A DNA stretch of 64,000 nt from Actinomadura livida (GTDB taxonomy: Bacteria > Actinomycetota > Actinomycetes > Streptosporangiales > Streptosporangiaceae): NCBI RefSeq assembly GCF_014648675.1, contig NZ_BMRO01000005.1, positions 181,285 through 245,284 of the forward strand, given 5' to 3'. Position 1 is the stretch's first letter; the number at the start of each line of letters is the position of its first letter. The notes beneath the pieces are model-generated. The model searched no databases and was not told the DNA's origin. It worked only from the letters and a program-made list of their open reading frames with translations. The position numbers and the translations under genes were made by a program. Below are positions 57,385 to 64,000 of this stretch, in pieces.

Positions 57385-57937
57385 CATGTCGCTAGACGGA
57401 GTCGTGGACTCGCCCGGCGGCGGGCCGGGGGAGGAGCACCGCAGCGGCGGCTGGGTGTTCAAGGACCTTGAGTTCGTCCCGGAAGCCTGGTCGCTGAAGG
57501 GCGAGGAGCTCGCCGACACGACGGCGCTGATGTTCGGCCGCCGCAGCTACGAGGCGTTCGCGCCGGTCTGGCCCGGCTCGGAGGACCACGCCGACTACAA
57601 GGAACTGCCCAAGTACGTGGTGTCCGCCACGCTGCCCGACGACGCCCTGGTCGACGGGTGGGGACCGACGACGATCCTGCGTTCGACCGAGGACGTCGCC
57701 GCGCTGAAGGAGGGCGAGGGCGGTGCGATCTTCATCCATGGGAGCGCGGAACTGGCCCGGCGGCTGTCGGACGCGGGCCTGATCGACCAGTACAACCTGC
57801 TCGTCTTCCCCGTGCTGCTCGGTGCCGGGAAGAGCCTGTTCGGGCGGGCCGACCGCGACAAGTACATGTTGGCGCTGCGGGAGTCGGAGAGCTACCCCAA
57901 CGGGATCTTGAAGCTGGTCTACGACGTCAAGCGCTGA
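57359..57937 (+). CDS. Dihydrofolate reductase family (RibD C-terminal-like) protein, copy C
   Basis: A 192-residue protein from a GTG at 57359, with GTGAGGAGAACG upstream. RNLVYTGFMSLDGVVDSPGG, TALMFGRRSYEAFAPVWPGS, KYVVSATLPDDALVDGWGPT, GGAIFIHGSAELARRLSDAG, QYNLLVFPVLLGAGKSLFGR. It is a separate branch from copies A and B (39274, 39865). The end overlaps the convergent AraC-type gene by 19 bases. Confidence 0.92.
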   Translation: MRNLVYTGFMSLDGVVDSPGGGPGEEHRSGGWVFKDLEFVPEAWSLKGEELADTTALMFGRRSYEAFAPVWPGSEDHADYKELPKYVVSATLPDDALVDGWGPTTILRSTEDVAALKEGEGGAIFIHGSAELARRLSDAGLIDQYNLLVFPVLLGAGKSLFGRADRDKYMLALRESESYPNGILKLVYDVKR

Positions 57938-58629
57938 TTCAGGGCGAGGCCGATCGCGCCGCCGGTGCCCTGGCGCAGCTGCCCGGCGGTGCGTCCGACG
58001 TAGGAGCGCAGCGCCCGGGCCAGGTGCGGCTCGTCGAAGTAGCCGAGCTCGGCGGCGACGTCGGCGGCCGGTTCGCCGGCGGCCAGCCACTCCGCCGCCG
58101 TGCGGGCCCGCTCGATCTGCCGGATGGCGCCCCGCGTCAGCCCGGTCACGGCGCGGAACCGGCGTTCGAGCGTGCGCTCCGAGACGTCCGGCCGGTGCCC
58201 CCGCAGCACCCCGGCGACGAGCGGGTCACCGGCCACGATCCCGGCCCGGACGAGCCGTCCGACCAGGGCCTCGGCGTCGTCGGGGCCGGGAGTCTCCCAG
58301 CGCGCGCCGTCCAGCCGGAACGTCCGGCGGGTGGTGTCGGGGAGCTCGACACCGGTGTCGACCAGCGCAGGCGTCGGCATGGCCCGCAGCGAGGTGCCCA
58401 CCGCGAAGTCGATGCCGGTGAAGGTCGCGTCCTCCGGCACCGGCGCCGTGCCGGCCCGGGTCCCGGGGCCGGTGATGCTCGCGTACGACCGGCCGTCCTG
58501 CTTCCAGAACACCAGACCCCAGCACACCCCGGCCACGGACGTCATCTCCGTGACCTGCTCGCTCGTGCAGGTCCAGACGGTGTCGACCCACGGCGAGTCG
58601 GACTGGCGCGTCCTGAAGCGCAGTTCCAC
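57919..58629 (-). CDS. AraC-type HTH regulator with FHA-like N-domain (AraC/XylS family)
   Basis: GTG at 58629 gives 236 residues; the open frame further upstream is antisense to the ArsA gene and is not used. The N-domain (SPWVDTVWTCTSEQVTEMTS, AGVCWGLVFWKQDGRSYASI) is of the DUF6597-like type found in short AraC regulators. The C-domain has the double HTH: GHRPDVSERTLERRFRAVTG, LTRGAIRQIERARTAAEWLA, PAADVAAELGYFDEPHLARA, LRSYVGRTAGQLR. The start ribosome site is weak. It probably regulates the convergent DHFR-family gene, as such pairs are common. Confidence 0.87.
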   Translation of the reverse strand: MELRFRTRQSDSPWVDTVWTCTSEQVTEMTSVAGVCWGLVFWKQDGRSYASITGPGTRAGTAPVPEDATFTGIDFAVGTSLRAMPTPALVDTGVELPDTTRRTFRLDGARWETPGPDDAEALVGRLVRAGIVAGDPLVAGVLRGHRPDVSERTLERRFRAVTGLTRGAIRQIERARTAAEWLAAGEPAADVAAELGYFDEPHLARALRSYVGRTAGQLRQGTGGAIGLALNQRLTS

Positions 58630-58679
58630 GCACGAAGGATACGCCGAGCCAGCACAGCCACACTTTCGGCAGGGGAGCG

Positions 58680-59651
58680 TCAGGAACAGGACGGCCCGAG
58701 CCGGTCGGCCAGGGCGGCGAGGGCCTCCGTCCCCACCAGGTCCCCAGGCAGCAGCGGCACGTCGAGCAGCGGTACGTCCGGGATCTGCCTCCGCAGGCGG
58801 ACGAGGTGCTCGTCCTCCTGGTTCCGGCTCCGGGCGAGCAGCTCCCCGGCGTCCCCCGGGGAACGGCGGTTGGCGACGAGTGCGGTCACGTCGACGCCGA
58901 GGCCGGTGAGCTTCTCGTACACCTCCATGGTCTCGGCGATCGGAAGCACTTCGGCGGTCAGCACGACCACGAAGCCGGTCCGCGCTGGGTCCGTCACCAC
59001 GTCGCGCAGCCGGGAGAAGCGGTCGCGACGGCGGACGAGGATCCGGCGCAGCTCGGCGTCGCGGTCGGTTTCCGCGTCGCCGCCGAGACCGCGCACGGCG
59101 GCGCCGAACCGGTCGGACCGGTCGCGGTTGGCGAGCAGGGTCTCCGACCAGGCGGTCAGCTGCTCGGGCAGCGAGAGCAGCCGCAGCGTGTGGCCGGACG
59201 GGGCGGTGTCGAAGACGACCAGGTCGTACGCCTCCTCCCCGAGCTCCACCGCCTCGGCGACCCGCTCCAGCACCGCCGACTCGTGGGTGCCGGGCGCTTG
59301 CCGGGCCAGCTCCAGGTGCCGGGCGGCCGGCGCGTGCATCCGCTCGGGGAGCAGGCGCCGCATCGTCCCGGCGACCGCGGACAGGTGCCGCTCGACCGTG
59401 CGCTCCGGGTCGATCTCCAACCCGTCGACGTGACCCGCCGTCCCGGGCCTGGCGAGGCGCACGGGTTCGTCGCCCACCGGGCGGCCCCAGAGGTGGCCGA
59501 GGCTGTGGGCGGGATCGGTGGATACGAGCAGCACGCGGGCGCCCGCCCTGGCACGGCCGAGGGCGAGCGCCGCGGCGATGGACGTCTTGCCGACCCCGCC
59601 CTTGCCGCCGACGAAGACGACCTTGCGCGAGGCGACGAGGTCTAGCAGCAC
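58680..59651 (-). CDS. ArsA/GET3-family ATPase
   Basis: A 323-residue P-loop ATPase from a GTG at 59651. Deviant Walker A FVGGKGGVGKTSIAAALALG, switch I region VLLVSTDPAHSLGHLWGRPV, Walker B/switch II YDLVVFDTAPSGHTLRLLSL, and an AEVLPIAETMEVYEKLTGLG strand-helix. It lacks the ArsA duplication and the Cys triad for arsenite. No ars genes are near. It is encoded in a coupled operon with CstA and cory-CC-star, so a role in assembling or delivering that membrane complex is more likely than arsenic export (inference). Confidence 0.9.
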   Translation of the reverse strand: MLLDLVASRKVVFVGGKGGVGKTSIAAALALGRARAGARVLLVSTDPAHSLGHLWGRPVGDEPVRLARPGTAGHVDGLEIDPERTVERHLSAVAGTMRRLLPERMHAPAARHLELARQAPGTHESAVLERVAEAVELGEEAYDLVVFDTAPSGHTLRLLSLPEQLTAWSETLLANRDRSDRFGAAVRGLGGDAETDRDAELRRILVRRRDRFSRLRDVVTDPARTGFVVVLTAEVLPIAETMEVYEKLTGLGVDVTALVANRRSPGDAGELLARSRNQEDEHLVRLRRQIPDVPLLDVPLLPGDLVGTEALAALADRLGPSCS

Positions 59652-59899
59652 CCGACATGCTCCAGTGGCGAGCGGTCCATGCCCATCCGCCGGTGCCAGG
59701 CGTGGAAGTCCTCGTAGAGGGCGGGCATCAGCTCGGCCGTGTAGTACGCAGCCGGGTCGGGCACGCCCAGTGCCTCCGCGAGGACGACCATCCGGAAGAG
59801 ATCGTCCTCCTCGCGCCGGGCGCGGGCGAAGGTACGCCGGTAGGGACCGGCGTAGAACTCCTCCAGCCCGGCCCGAAACGAGGCCCAGCGGGACGTCAC
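59642..59899 (-). CDS. cory-CC-star protein
   Basis: An 85-residue helical protein ending in Cys-Cys followed directly by the stop (MDRSPLEHVGCC), the defining feature of the cory-CC-star family. Start GTG at 59899 overlaps the CstA stop (GTGA), and its stop overlaps the ArsA start by 10 bases. Acidic and basic helices (FRAGLEEFYAGPYRRTFARA, RREEDDLFRMVVLAEALGVP) without a membrane segment. The terminal Cys pair suggests a metal or thiol link; the function of the family is unknown to me. Confidence 0.88.
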   Translation of the reverse strand: MTSRWASFRAGLEEFYAGPYRRTFARARREEDDLFRMVVLAEALGVPDPAAYYTAELMPALYEDFHAWHRRMGMDRSPLEHVGCC

Positions 59900-61593
59900 G
59901 CCCTGGCCTCGACTTCCTTCGCGTCGGCGTCGGGGGCCTCCGGCGGCTCCCGGGACGCCCGGCGCGTCGCGACGAGCGCCTCGAAGGCGACCCACACGGC
60001 GGTGACGATGATGACGACGTCGATGGCCAGCAGCAGCCAGTCCCCTTCGTCGTAGAAGTCGCCGAGCTGCACGATCGCGGCCCAGAACGACATCACGAAG
60101 ACGAACGCGAGAGGCACCAGCACGGGCACCGGGTTGCGCCGCTTGCGGATCAGCATGACCACGATGATGGACAGGGTCAGCGCGGCCAGCAGCTGGTTGC
60201 TGGTGCCGAACAGCGGCCAGATGCGCAGGCCGCCGGCGCCGTCCGAGCCCTGGCTGAAGGTGAGTCCCAATCCGATGGCGAGCACGACGACGGTGGCGAC
60301 ACCATTGTTGATCTTCACCTTCGCGGCCTCGCCGGCCTCCTGGACGACGAAGCGCAGCAGGCGCACGGCGGTGTCCATCGTGGTGGCCGCGAACAGGACC
60401 GCCATCGTGGCGAGGACCGTCGCGCTCACCGAGGCCGGCAGGCCCAAGCCGTCCCTGACGATCGCGCCCCCGCCGTCGACGAACGCTCCGACGCCCGCCT
60501 CGCCGAAGGCGCCGTAGACGGCCTCCCAGTCGGCCACGGTGCGGTAGCCCGCGACGGTGGCGATGATCGCGCCGAGTGCGAGCATGCCCTCGCCCACCGC
60601 GCCGAAGTAGCCGACGAAGCGGGCGTCCGTCTCCTTGTCCAGCTGCTTCGAGCTGGTCCCCGAGGAGACCATGCCGTGGAAACCGGAGATCGCGCCGCAC
60701 GCGATGGTGACGAACAGCAGCGGCATCAGGTCCGGGGTGCCCGCGGGCACCGCGTCGTTGACGGCCGGGGCGACGATCGCCGGGGCGCTCAGCAGCACCC
60801 CGGCGAACAGGATGCCGAGCCCGATGAAGAGCTGGACGCCGTTGATGTAGTCACGCGGCTGAAGCAGCACCCACACGGGCAACAGGGAGGCGATGCCGGC
60901 GTAGAGGAAGAGGGCGAGGATCCAGAAGGTCGCCGGGGACATGCCCAGGAACGGGTCGGGCAACTCCACCGGGACCGCGTCCCCGAGGAAGATCAGGCCG
61001 TAGAGCAACGCGACGCCGACCACGGTGACCAGGGCGAGGTTCATCTTGAAGCGGTAGACGGCCTGACCGACCAGCAGCGCCACCACGATCGCGCCCCAGG
61101 CGGGGATCACCACCGAGGGGGTGGAGATCAGCAGATTCTTGATGACCACCGCGAACGCCGCGATCACCATCAGGAGCAGCAGGAAGATCACGACGAGGAA
61201 CAGGTTCGCGCCCCGCCGGCCGATGTAGCGGCCGGAGAGCGTGCCGATCGAGCGGCCCTTGTTGCGCGCCGAGGCCCACAGCGCGCCCAGGTCGTGCATG
61301 CCCGCGAAGAAGACCGTGCCGACCGTGACCCACAGGAACGCGGGCAGCCAGCCCCAGATCACGGCGACCGCGGGCCCGACGATCGGCGCCGCGCCCGCGA
61401 CCGAGGTGAAGTGGTGACCCCACAGCACGAACTTGTTGGTCGGGACGTAGTCCACGCCGTCCTGCAGATCGTGCGCCGGCGTCTTGAAGGACGCGTCAAG
61501 CTTGTAGACCCGGTCGCCCAGGAACTTCGAGTAGAGGATGTATCCGCCCGCGAACATCGCGAGCCCGATCAGCATCAGGGGGAGTGCGTTCAT
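59896..61593 (-). CDS. cstA: CstA-family carbon starvation / peptide transporter
   Basis: A 565-residue membrane protein with about sixteen helices, ATG at 61593. CstA signatures: GGYILYSKFLGDRVYKLDAS, PTNKFVLWGHHFTSVAGAAP, IVGPAVAVIWGWLPAFLWVT, FFAGMHDLGALWASARNKGR, CGAISGFHGMVSSGTSSKQL and FAATTMDTAVRLLRFVVQEA. CstA/BtsT proteins take up peptides or pyruvate during carbon limitation. It is about 120 residues shorter than E. coli CstA, as usual for this actinobacterial/Gram-positive branch. First gene of the CstA/cory/ArsA unit. Confidence 0.94.
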   Translation of the reverse strand: MNALPLMLIGLAMFAGGYILYSKFLGDRVYKLDASFKTPAHDLQDGVDYVPTNKFVLWGHHFTSVAGAAPIVGPAVAVIWGWLPAFLWVTVGTVFFAGMHDLGALWASARNKGRSIGTLSGRYIGRRGANLFLVVIFLLLLMVIAAFAVVIKNLLISTPSVVIPAWGAIVVALLVGQAVYRFKMNLALVTVVGVALLYGLIFLGDAVPVELPDPFLGMSPATFWILALFLYAGIASLLPVWVLLQPRDYINGVQLFIGLGILFAGVLLSAPAIVAPAVNDAVPAGTPDLMPLLFVTIACGAISGFHGMVSSGTSSKQLDKETDARFVGYFGAVGEGMLALGAIIATVAGYRTVADWEAVYGAFGEAGVGAFVDGGGAIVRDGLGLPASVSATVLATMAVLFAATTMDTAVRLLRFVVQEAGEAAKVKINNGVATVVVLAIGLGLTFSQGSDGAGGLRIWPLFGTSNQLLAALTLSIIVVMLIRKRRNPVPVLVPLAFVFVMSFWAAIVQLGDFYDEGDWLLLAIDVVIIVTAVWVAFEALVATRRASREPPEAPDADAKEVEARA

Positions 61594-61828
61594 ACGAGAT
61601 GACCTCTGGGGGTGGGAGGCGGCCTGCTCGGAACCGGTCACGTCCAGATTCCCAAGATCTACTCGGACCAAACGCCTAAACGCCGCACCCTGATCAGCGC
61701 AAACCTTTGCGACTGGGCAAGCCGCCCGCCGCCATCCCTCCTGTCCCACGTCTCGGGACTCGGGGGAAGTCGGCTGTCAGAGGGCCTGGTTAGCCTGGGC
61801 GCGGCTCAGGTCGGAGAGTGGGGGCTCG

Positions 61829-62905
61829 GTGCGGGACGTCGACATTGCTCGCTGGAGGTTGCGCAGCCAGCACCTGGTCCGGCCGCACGCCGGATCGGCG
61901 GACGAGGCGGTGGGCGCACTGCTCGCCGTCCAGGCGGAGAACCCGGGTCAGTCGGCTTGGGCGGTGGCCTCGCGCACGCCCGGTCCCGACCAGGCCGACC
62001 TGGCGGCTCTCCTGGACGACGGTGCCGTCGTGCGCACCCACGTCCTGCGCCCGACCTGGCACTACGTGCGGGCGGAGGACATCGGCTGGCTGCTCGAACT
62101 GACCGCCCCCCGCGTGCAGCGGATCACCGGCAAGCAGCTCCGCGACACCCACGGCCTCGACGCCCCCGCCATCGACCGCGCCACCGCCGCCGTCATGGAG
62201 GCACTGGAGAGCCGGGGGCACCTCACCCGCGCGCAACTGGCCGAGGAACTGCGCGAACGCGGAATCCAGGGCACCGGGCACATGGTGATGGTCCTGCTGG
62301 CCCACGCCGAACTGGACCGCCTGATCTGCAGCGGCCGAACCGTCGACGGCGAACACACCTACGCGCTGATGGCCGAACGCGTGCCAGCACACCTGCGCCT
62401 CTCCCGGGACGAGGCCCTGGCCGAACTCGCGCTGCGCTACTTCACCGGGCACGGCCCCGCAACGGAACGGGACCTCGCCTACTGGGCGACGCTCACCCTC
62501 ACCGACGTGCGCGCCGGCCTGCGGCAGGTGCGCGACCGGCTCGGCTCTTTCGAGCACGACGGGCGCGCCTTCTGGCACGCCCCCGCAGAAGCCCCCGACC
62601 GGAGGCAGGACCCCGCGGGCCACCTTCTGCAGGTCCTGGACGAGACCTACCGCGGCTACCAGGACTCCCGCTGGGTACTGGACGCCGCCGAGATCGTGCC
62701 GCGCGCCCGGGAGGCGGCGATCGGCATGGCTCTGGTCGACGGACAACTCCTCGCCTCCATGCGCCGCACCCTCGGCCGCGACCGTGTGCGCTTCGACCTG
62801 CGGCCATACCGTCCGCTGACGCTCTCCGAGTACGAAGCCCTGGACCAGGCCGCCGGACGGTACGCCGAATACCTGGGCCTCAAACCCGAGATCACCTACC
62901 AGTGA
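61829..62905 (+). CDS. Winged-helix DNA-binding domain protein (HTH_42, AlkX/AlkZ-related)
   Basis: A 358-residue protein from a GTG at 61829. Typical family features: RWRLRSQHLVRPHAGSADEA, LLAVQAENPGQSAWAVASRT, VRTHVLRPTWHYVRAEDIGW, then several winged-helix units and LLQVLDETYRGYQDSR. Relatives include DNA glycosylases that unhook interstrand crosslinks, whose catalytic motif is Q-x-Q; here the corresponding segment reads Q-A-E, so activity is uncertain. Divergent from cstA across 235 bases with no other feature noted. Confidence 0.87.
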   Translation: MRDVDIARWRLRSQHLVRPHAGSADEAVGALLAVQAENPGQSAWAVASRTPGPDQADLAALLDDGAVVRTHVLRPTWHYVRAEDIGWLLELTAPRVQRITGKQLRDTHGLDAPAIDRATAAVMEALESRGHLTRAQLAEELRERGIQGTGHMVMVLLAHAELDRLICSGRTVDGEHTYALMAERVPAHLRLSRDEALAELALRYFTGHGPATERDLAYWATLTLTDVRAGLRQVRDRLGSFEHDGRAFWHAPAEAPDRRQDPAGHLLQVLDETYRGYQDSRWVLDAAEIVPRAREAAIGMALVDGQLLASMRRTLGRDRVRFDLRPYRPLTLSEYEALDQAAGRYAEYLGLKPEITYQ

Positions 62906-62920
62906 CCGCGGGGGCACGAG

Positions 62921-62940
62921 CGCCGGACGCGCGTCCGGCG
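62921..62940. terminator. Palindromic hairpin between convergent genes
   Basis: Perfect 20-base palindrome (CGCCGGACGC and its complement) between the HTH_42 stop and the stop of the GIY-YIG gene; a likely bidirectional terminator. Confidence 0.6.
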
Positions 62941-62963
62941 ACCAGGGACGCAGGTCGCCGCTG

Positions 62964-64000
62964 TCAGGCGGGTTTGCCGGCGCGGTATTCGAGGGCCTCG
63001 GGTATCTCGTTGTATTCCAGGAGATGGTTCCCCGCGATCCGCTCAAGGGCGGTGCGGACCTCACCTGGCGTCGCGTAGAAGAACTCCCTGCGAAGGTTGA
63101 CCTGGTTGACGCGGCGCTCCGCGAACTCCTGATGCAGGCTGTTCTCCAGCCCGACGGCGTCGTCGCTGAAGATGAGCGCGTGGACGTCGAAACGGAAGGG
63201 CACTGAGGCGTCGCCCAGTTCGCGGACCCGGTCCATCGGCTCCAGGCGCCGCGTCATCCCTATCTTCACCATCCGCTCGCCGAAAGCACCGATGTTGGAG
63301 ATCACGTACACGTACCCGGCGCGGACGTTGGCGGCGCGGCCCTCCACATCGGAGATGGCCGATTCCACGTCGGCGAGCTTCGCCCGCAGATCGGCGGCGC
63401 CGCCCGCGTCCCCGTTCGCCTCCAAACGCGCGAGCGCCGACTCGACGTGCGAACGCTCCTTGAGCAGCCGGGCCTTCTCGCGCTCGAACTCCTTGCGGGC
63501 CTTCTCCTCCTCGCGCTGCCGCTCGCGCTCGGCCCGGACCCGTTCCTTCTCCTCCTCGACCTTGGCCAGATGATCCGCGGTCAGGCGCAGCTCCTTGACA
63601 CGGATCGACCGGTACTCCCGGCTGACCCGGATGTCCATGGTCTTGCCGAGCCGCTCGATCGTCTGCGCGCTCTTGTCCAGCCGCTCGATCGCCGACTGCA
63701 GCTTGTAGGGGCGCATCGTCCGGACCAGGTTGTCGGCCTCGGCGTTGTAGGCGCGCAGCATCAGCTTGGAGAAGTCCCGCACCATCTTCCCGCCCTGCGC
63801 AGCCGAACCGTTCACCGTCCAGTTCGTGGCACCGACGACCGCCTTGCCCGTCCGCGCCATGGCCTTGATGCGATCCTTCACCTTCGCGAGCTCGGCCTTG
63901 TAGGCGACGACGTCCGCCAGCGGATGCTGGTACTCGTAGACGCCCGCCTCCTGCAAGAGCGCCAGATCCTCCGTCTCGGTGATCGACTTCCGGACGCGCT
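62964..64000 (-). CDS. DUF4041 / GIY-YIG (T5orf172) nuclease-like protein, 5' end outside window
   Basis: The frame is open to the right edge; codons before the internal TTG at 63956 read RVRKSITETEDLALLQEAGV, clearly coding, so the start lies outside. Order: DUF4041 domain (VYEYQHPLADVVAYKAELAK...GKAVVGATNWTVNGSAAQGG), a long charged coiled coil (AKVEEEKERVRAERERQREE and on), then a C-terminal GIY-YIG domain of the T5orf172 type (GYVYVISNIGAFGERMVKIG, MTRRLEPMDRVRELGDASVP, FDVHALIFSDDAVGLENSLH, RRVNQVNLRREFFYA). The fold resembles phage-encoded nucleases; Arg and Glu of the active site are present. Role unknown. Confidence 0.9.
   Translation of the reverse strand, partial: RVRKSITETEDLALLQEAGVYEYQHPLADVVAYKAELAKVKDRIKAMARTGKAVVGATNWTVNGSAAQGGKMVRDFSKLMLRAYNAEADNLVRTMRPYKLQSAIERLDKSAQTIERLGKTMDIRVSREYRSIRVKELRLTADHLAKVEEEKERVRAERERQREEEKARKEFEREKARLLKERSHVESALARLEANGDAGGAADLRAKLADVESAISDVEGRAANVRAGYVYVISNIGAFGERMVKIGMTRRLEPMDRVRELGDASVPFRFDVHALIFSDDAVGLENSLHQEFAERRVNQVNLRREFFYATPGEVRTALERIAGNHLLEYNEIPEALEYRAGKPA

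Noticed and set aside
58680..59651. Arsenic-resistance ATPase
   Set aside because: The protein is a single ATPase unit without the ArsA Cys triad, and no ars genes are nearby; the CstA/cory context fits better.
57919..59658. 579-codon frame joining AraC regulator and antisense of ArsA gene
   Set aside because: Only the part after 58629 is a real gene; the rest is a shadow of the ArsA-like gene.

Overview
The window is very GC-rich with strong third-position G/C bias. It uses GTG and TTG starts freely, and many genes are coupled by 1-4 base stop/start overlaps. Together with DUF397/WhiJ-like regulator pairs, ECF41 and ECF42 sigma factors, a cory-CC-star protein, GvpJ/K-type gas vesicle genes and a secreted hemicellulase locus with lectin modules, this points to a filamentous actinomycete chromosome (Streptosporangiales or Streptomyces type; inference, no rRNA or marker gene is present). 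I found no rRNA, tRNA or CRISPR array.

Layout. 1-6.4 kb: a large helical-repeat protein cut by the left edge, facing a VirD4/TraG-like protein with altered Walker motifs and a GT4 glycosyltransferase. 6.6-10.1 kb: a membrane protein and a two-subunit acyl-CoA dehydrogenase pair. 10.2-12.8 kb: a four-gene gas-vesicle-type operon with no gvpA, in which one GvpA-family protein carries a zinc ribbon and another carries two PH/GRAM-like modules. 13-15.2 kb: a small HicA-like pair and the first DUF397/HTH/ATPase regulatory module. 15.7-17.3 kb: SDR and enoyl-CoA hydratase. 17.4-24.1 kb: a compact biosynthetic-looking locus. Four translationally coupled minus-strand genes (methyltransferase, P450, hypothetical, O-methyltransferase) diverge from two tandem paralogues, each built of two related helical domains with putative metal-ligand motifs. 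This is my best candidate for an undescribed system. 24.2-28.6 kb: photolyase/TspO, an LLM flavoprotein, and YCII/DGPF with ECF42 sigma.

28.6-35.1 kb: a hemicellulose-degradation locus (CE1-like esterase, GH10 xylanase, GH62 arabinofuranosidase, GH27 alpha-galactosidase). All four carry ricin/CBM13 modules, and a LacI-type palindrome lies in the divergent promoter region. 35-44 kb: regulators and efflux or redox genes (LysE/AraC, ECF41 with an NADH dehydrogenase-like enzyme, two DHFR-family proteins, LuxR, WYL, epoxide hydrolase). 44-47.4 kb: a decayed segment flanked by a truncated and an intact copy of one MarR gene, with a twice-frameshifted pRiA4b ORF-3 gene between them. 47.4-52.9 kb: epimerase, PLP enzyme, membrane Ser/Thr kinase, and a second DUF397/HTH/ATPase module paralogous to the first. 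53-58.6 kb: CPBP protease, a HEAT gene truncated by a transposase fossil, AraC, MFS and DHFR-family genes. 58.7-61.6 kb: a coupled CstA/cory-CC-star/ArsA operon. 61.8 kb to the end: a winged-helix (HTH_42) protein and a DUF4041/GIY-YIG protein cut by the right edge.

Recurring themes are paralogue expansion inside one window (two WhiJ-type modules, four DHFR-family copies plus a leader fragment, two MarR copies, two double-domain proteins) and local gene decay. Named families were recognised by eye from motifs; no database search was run.
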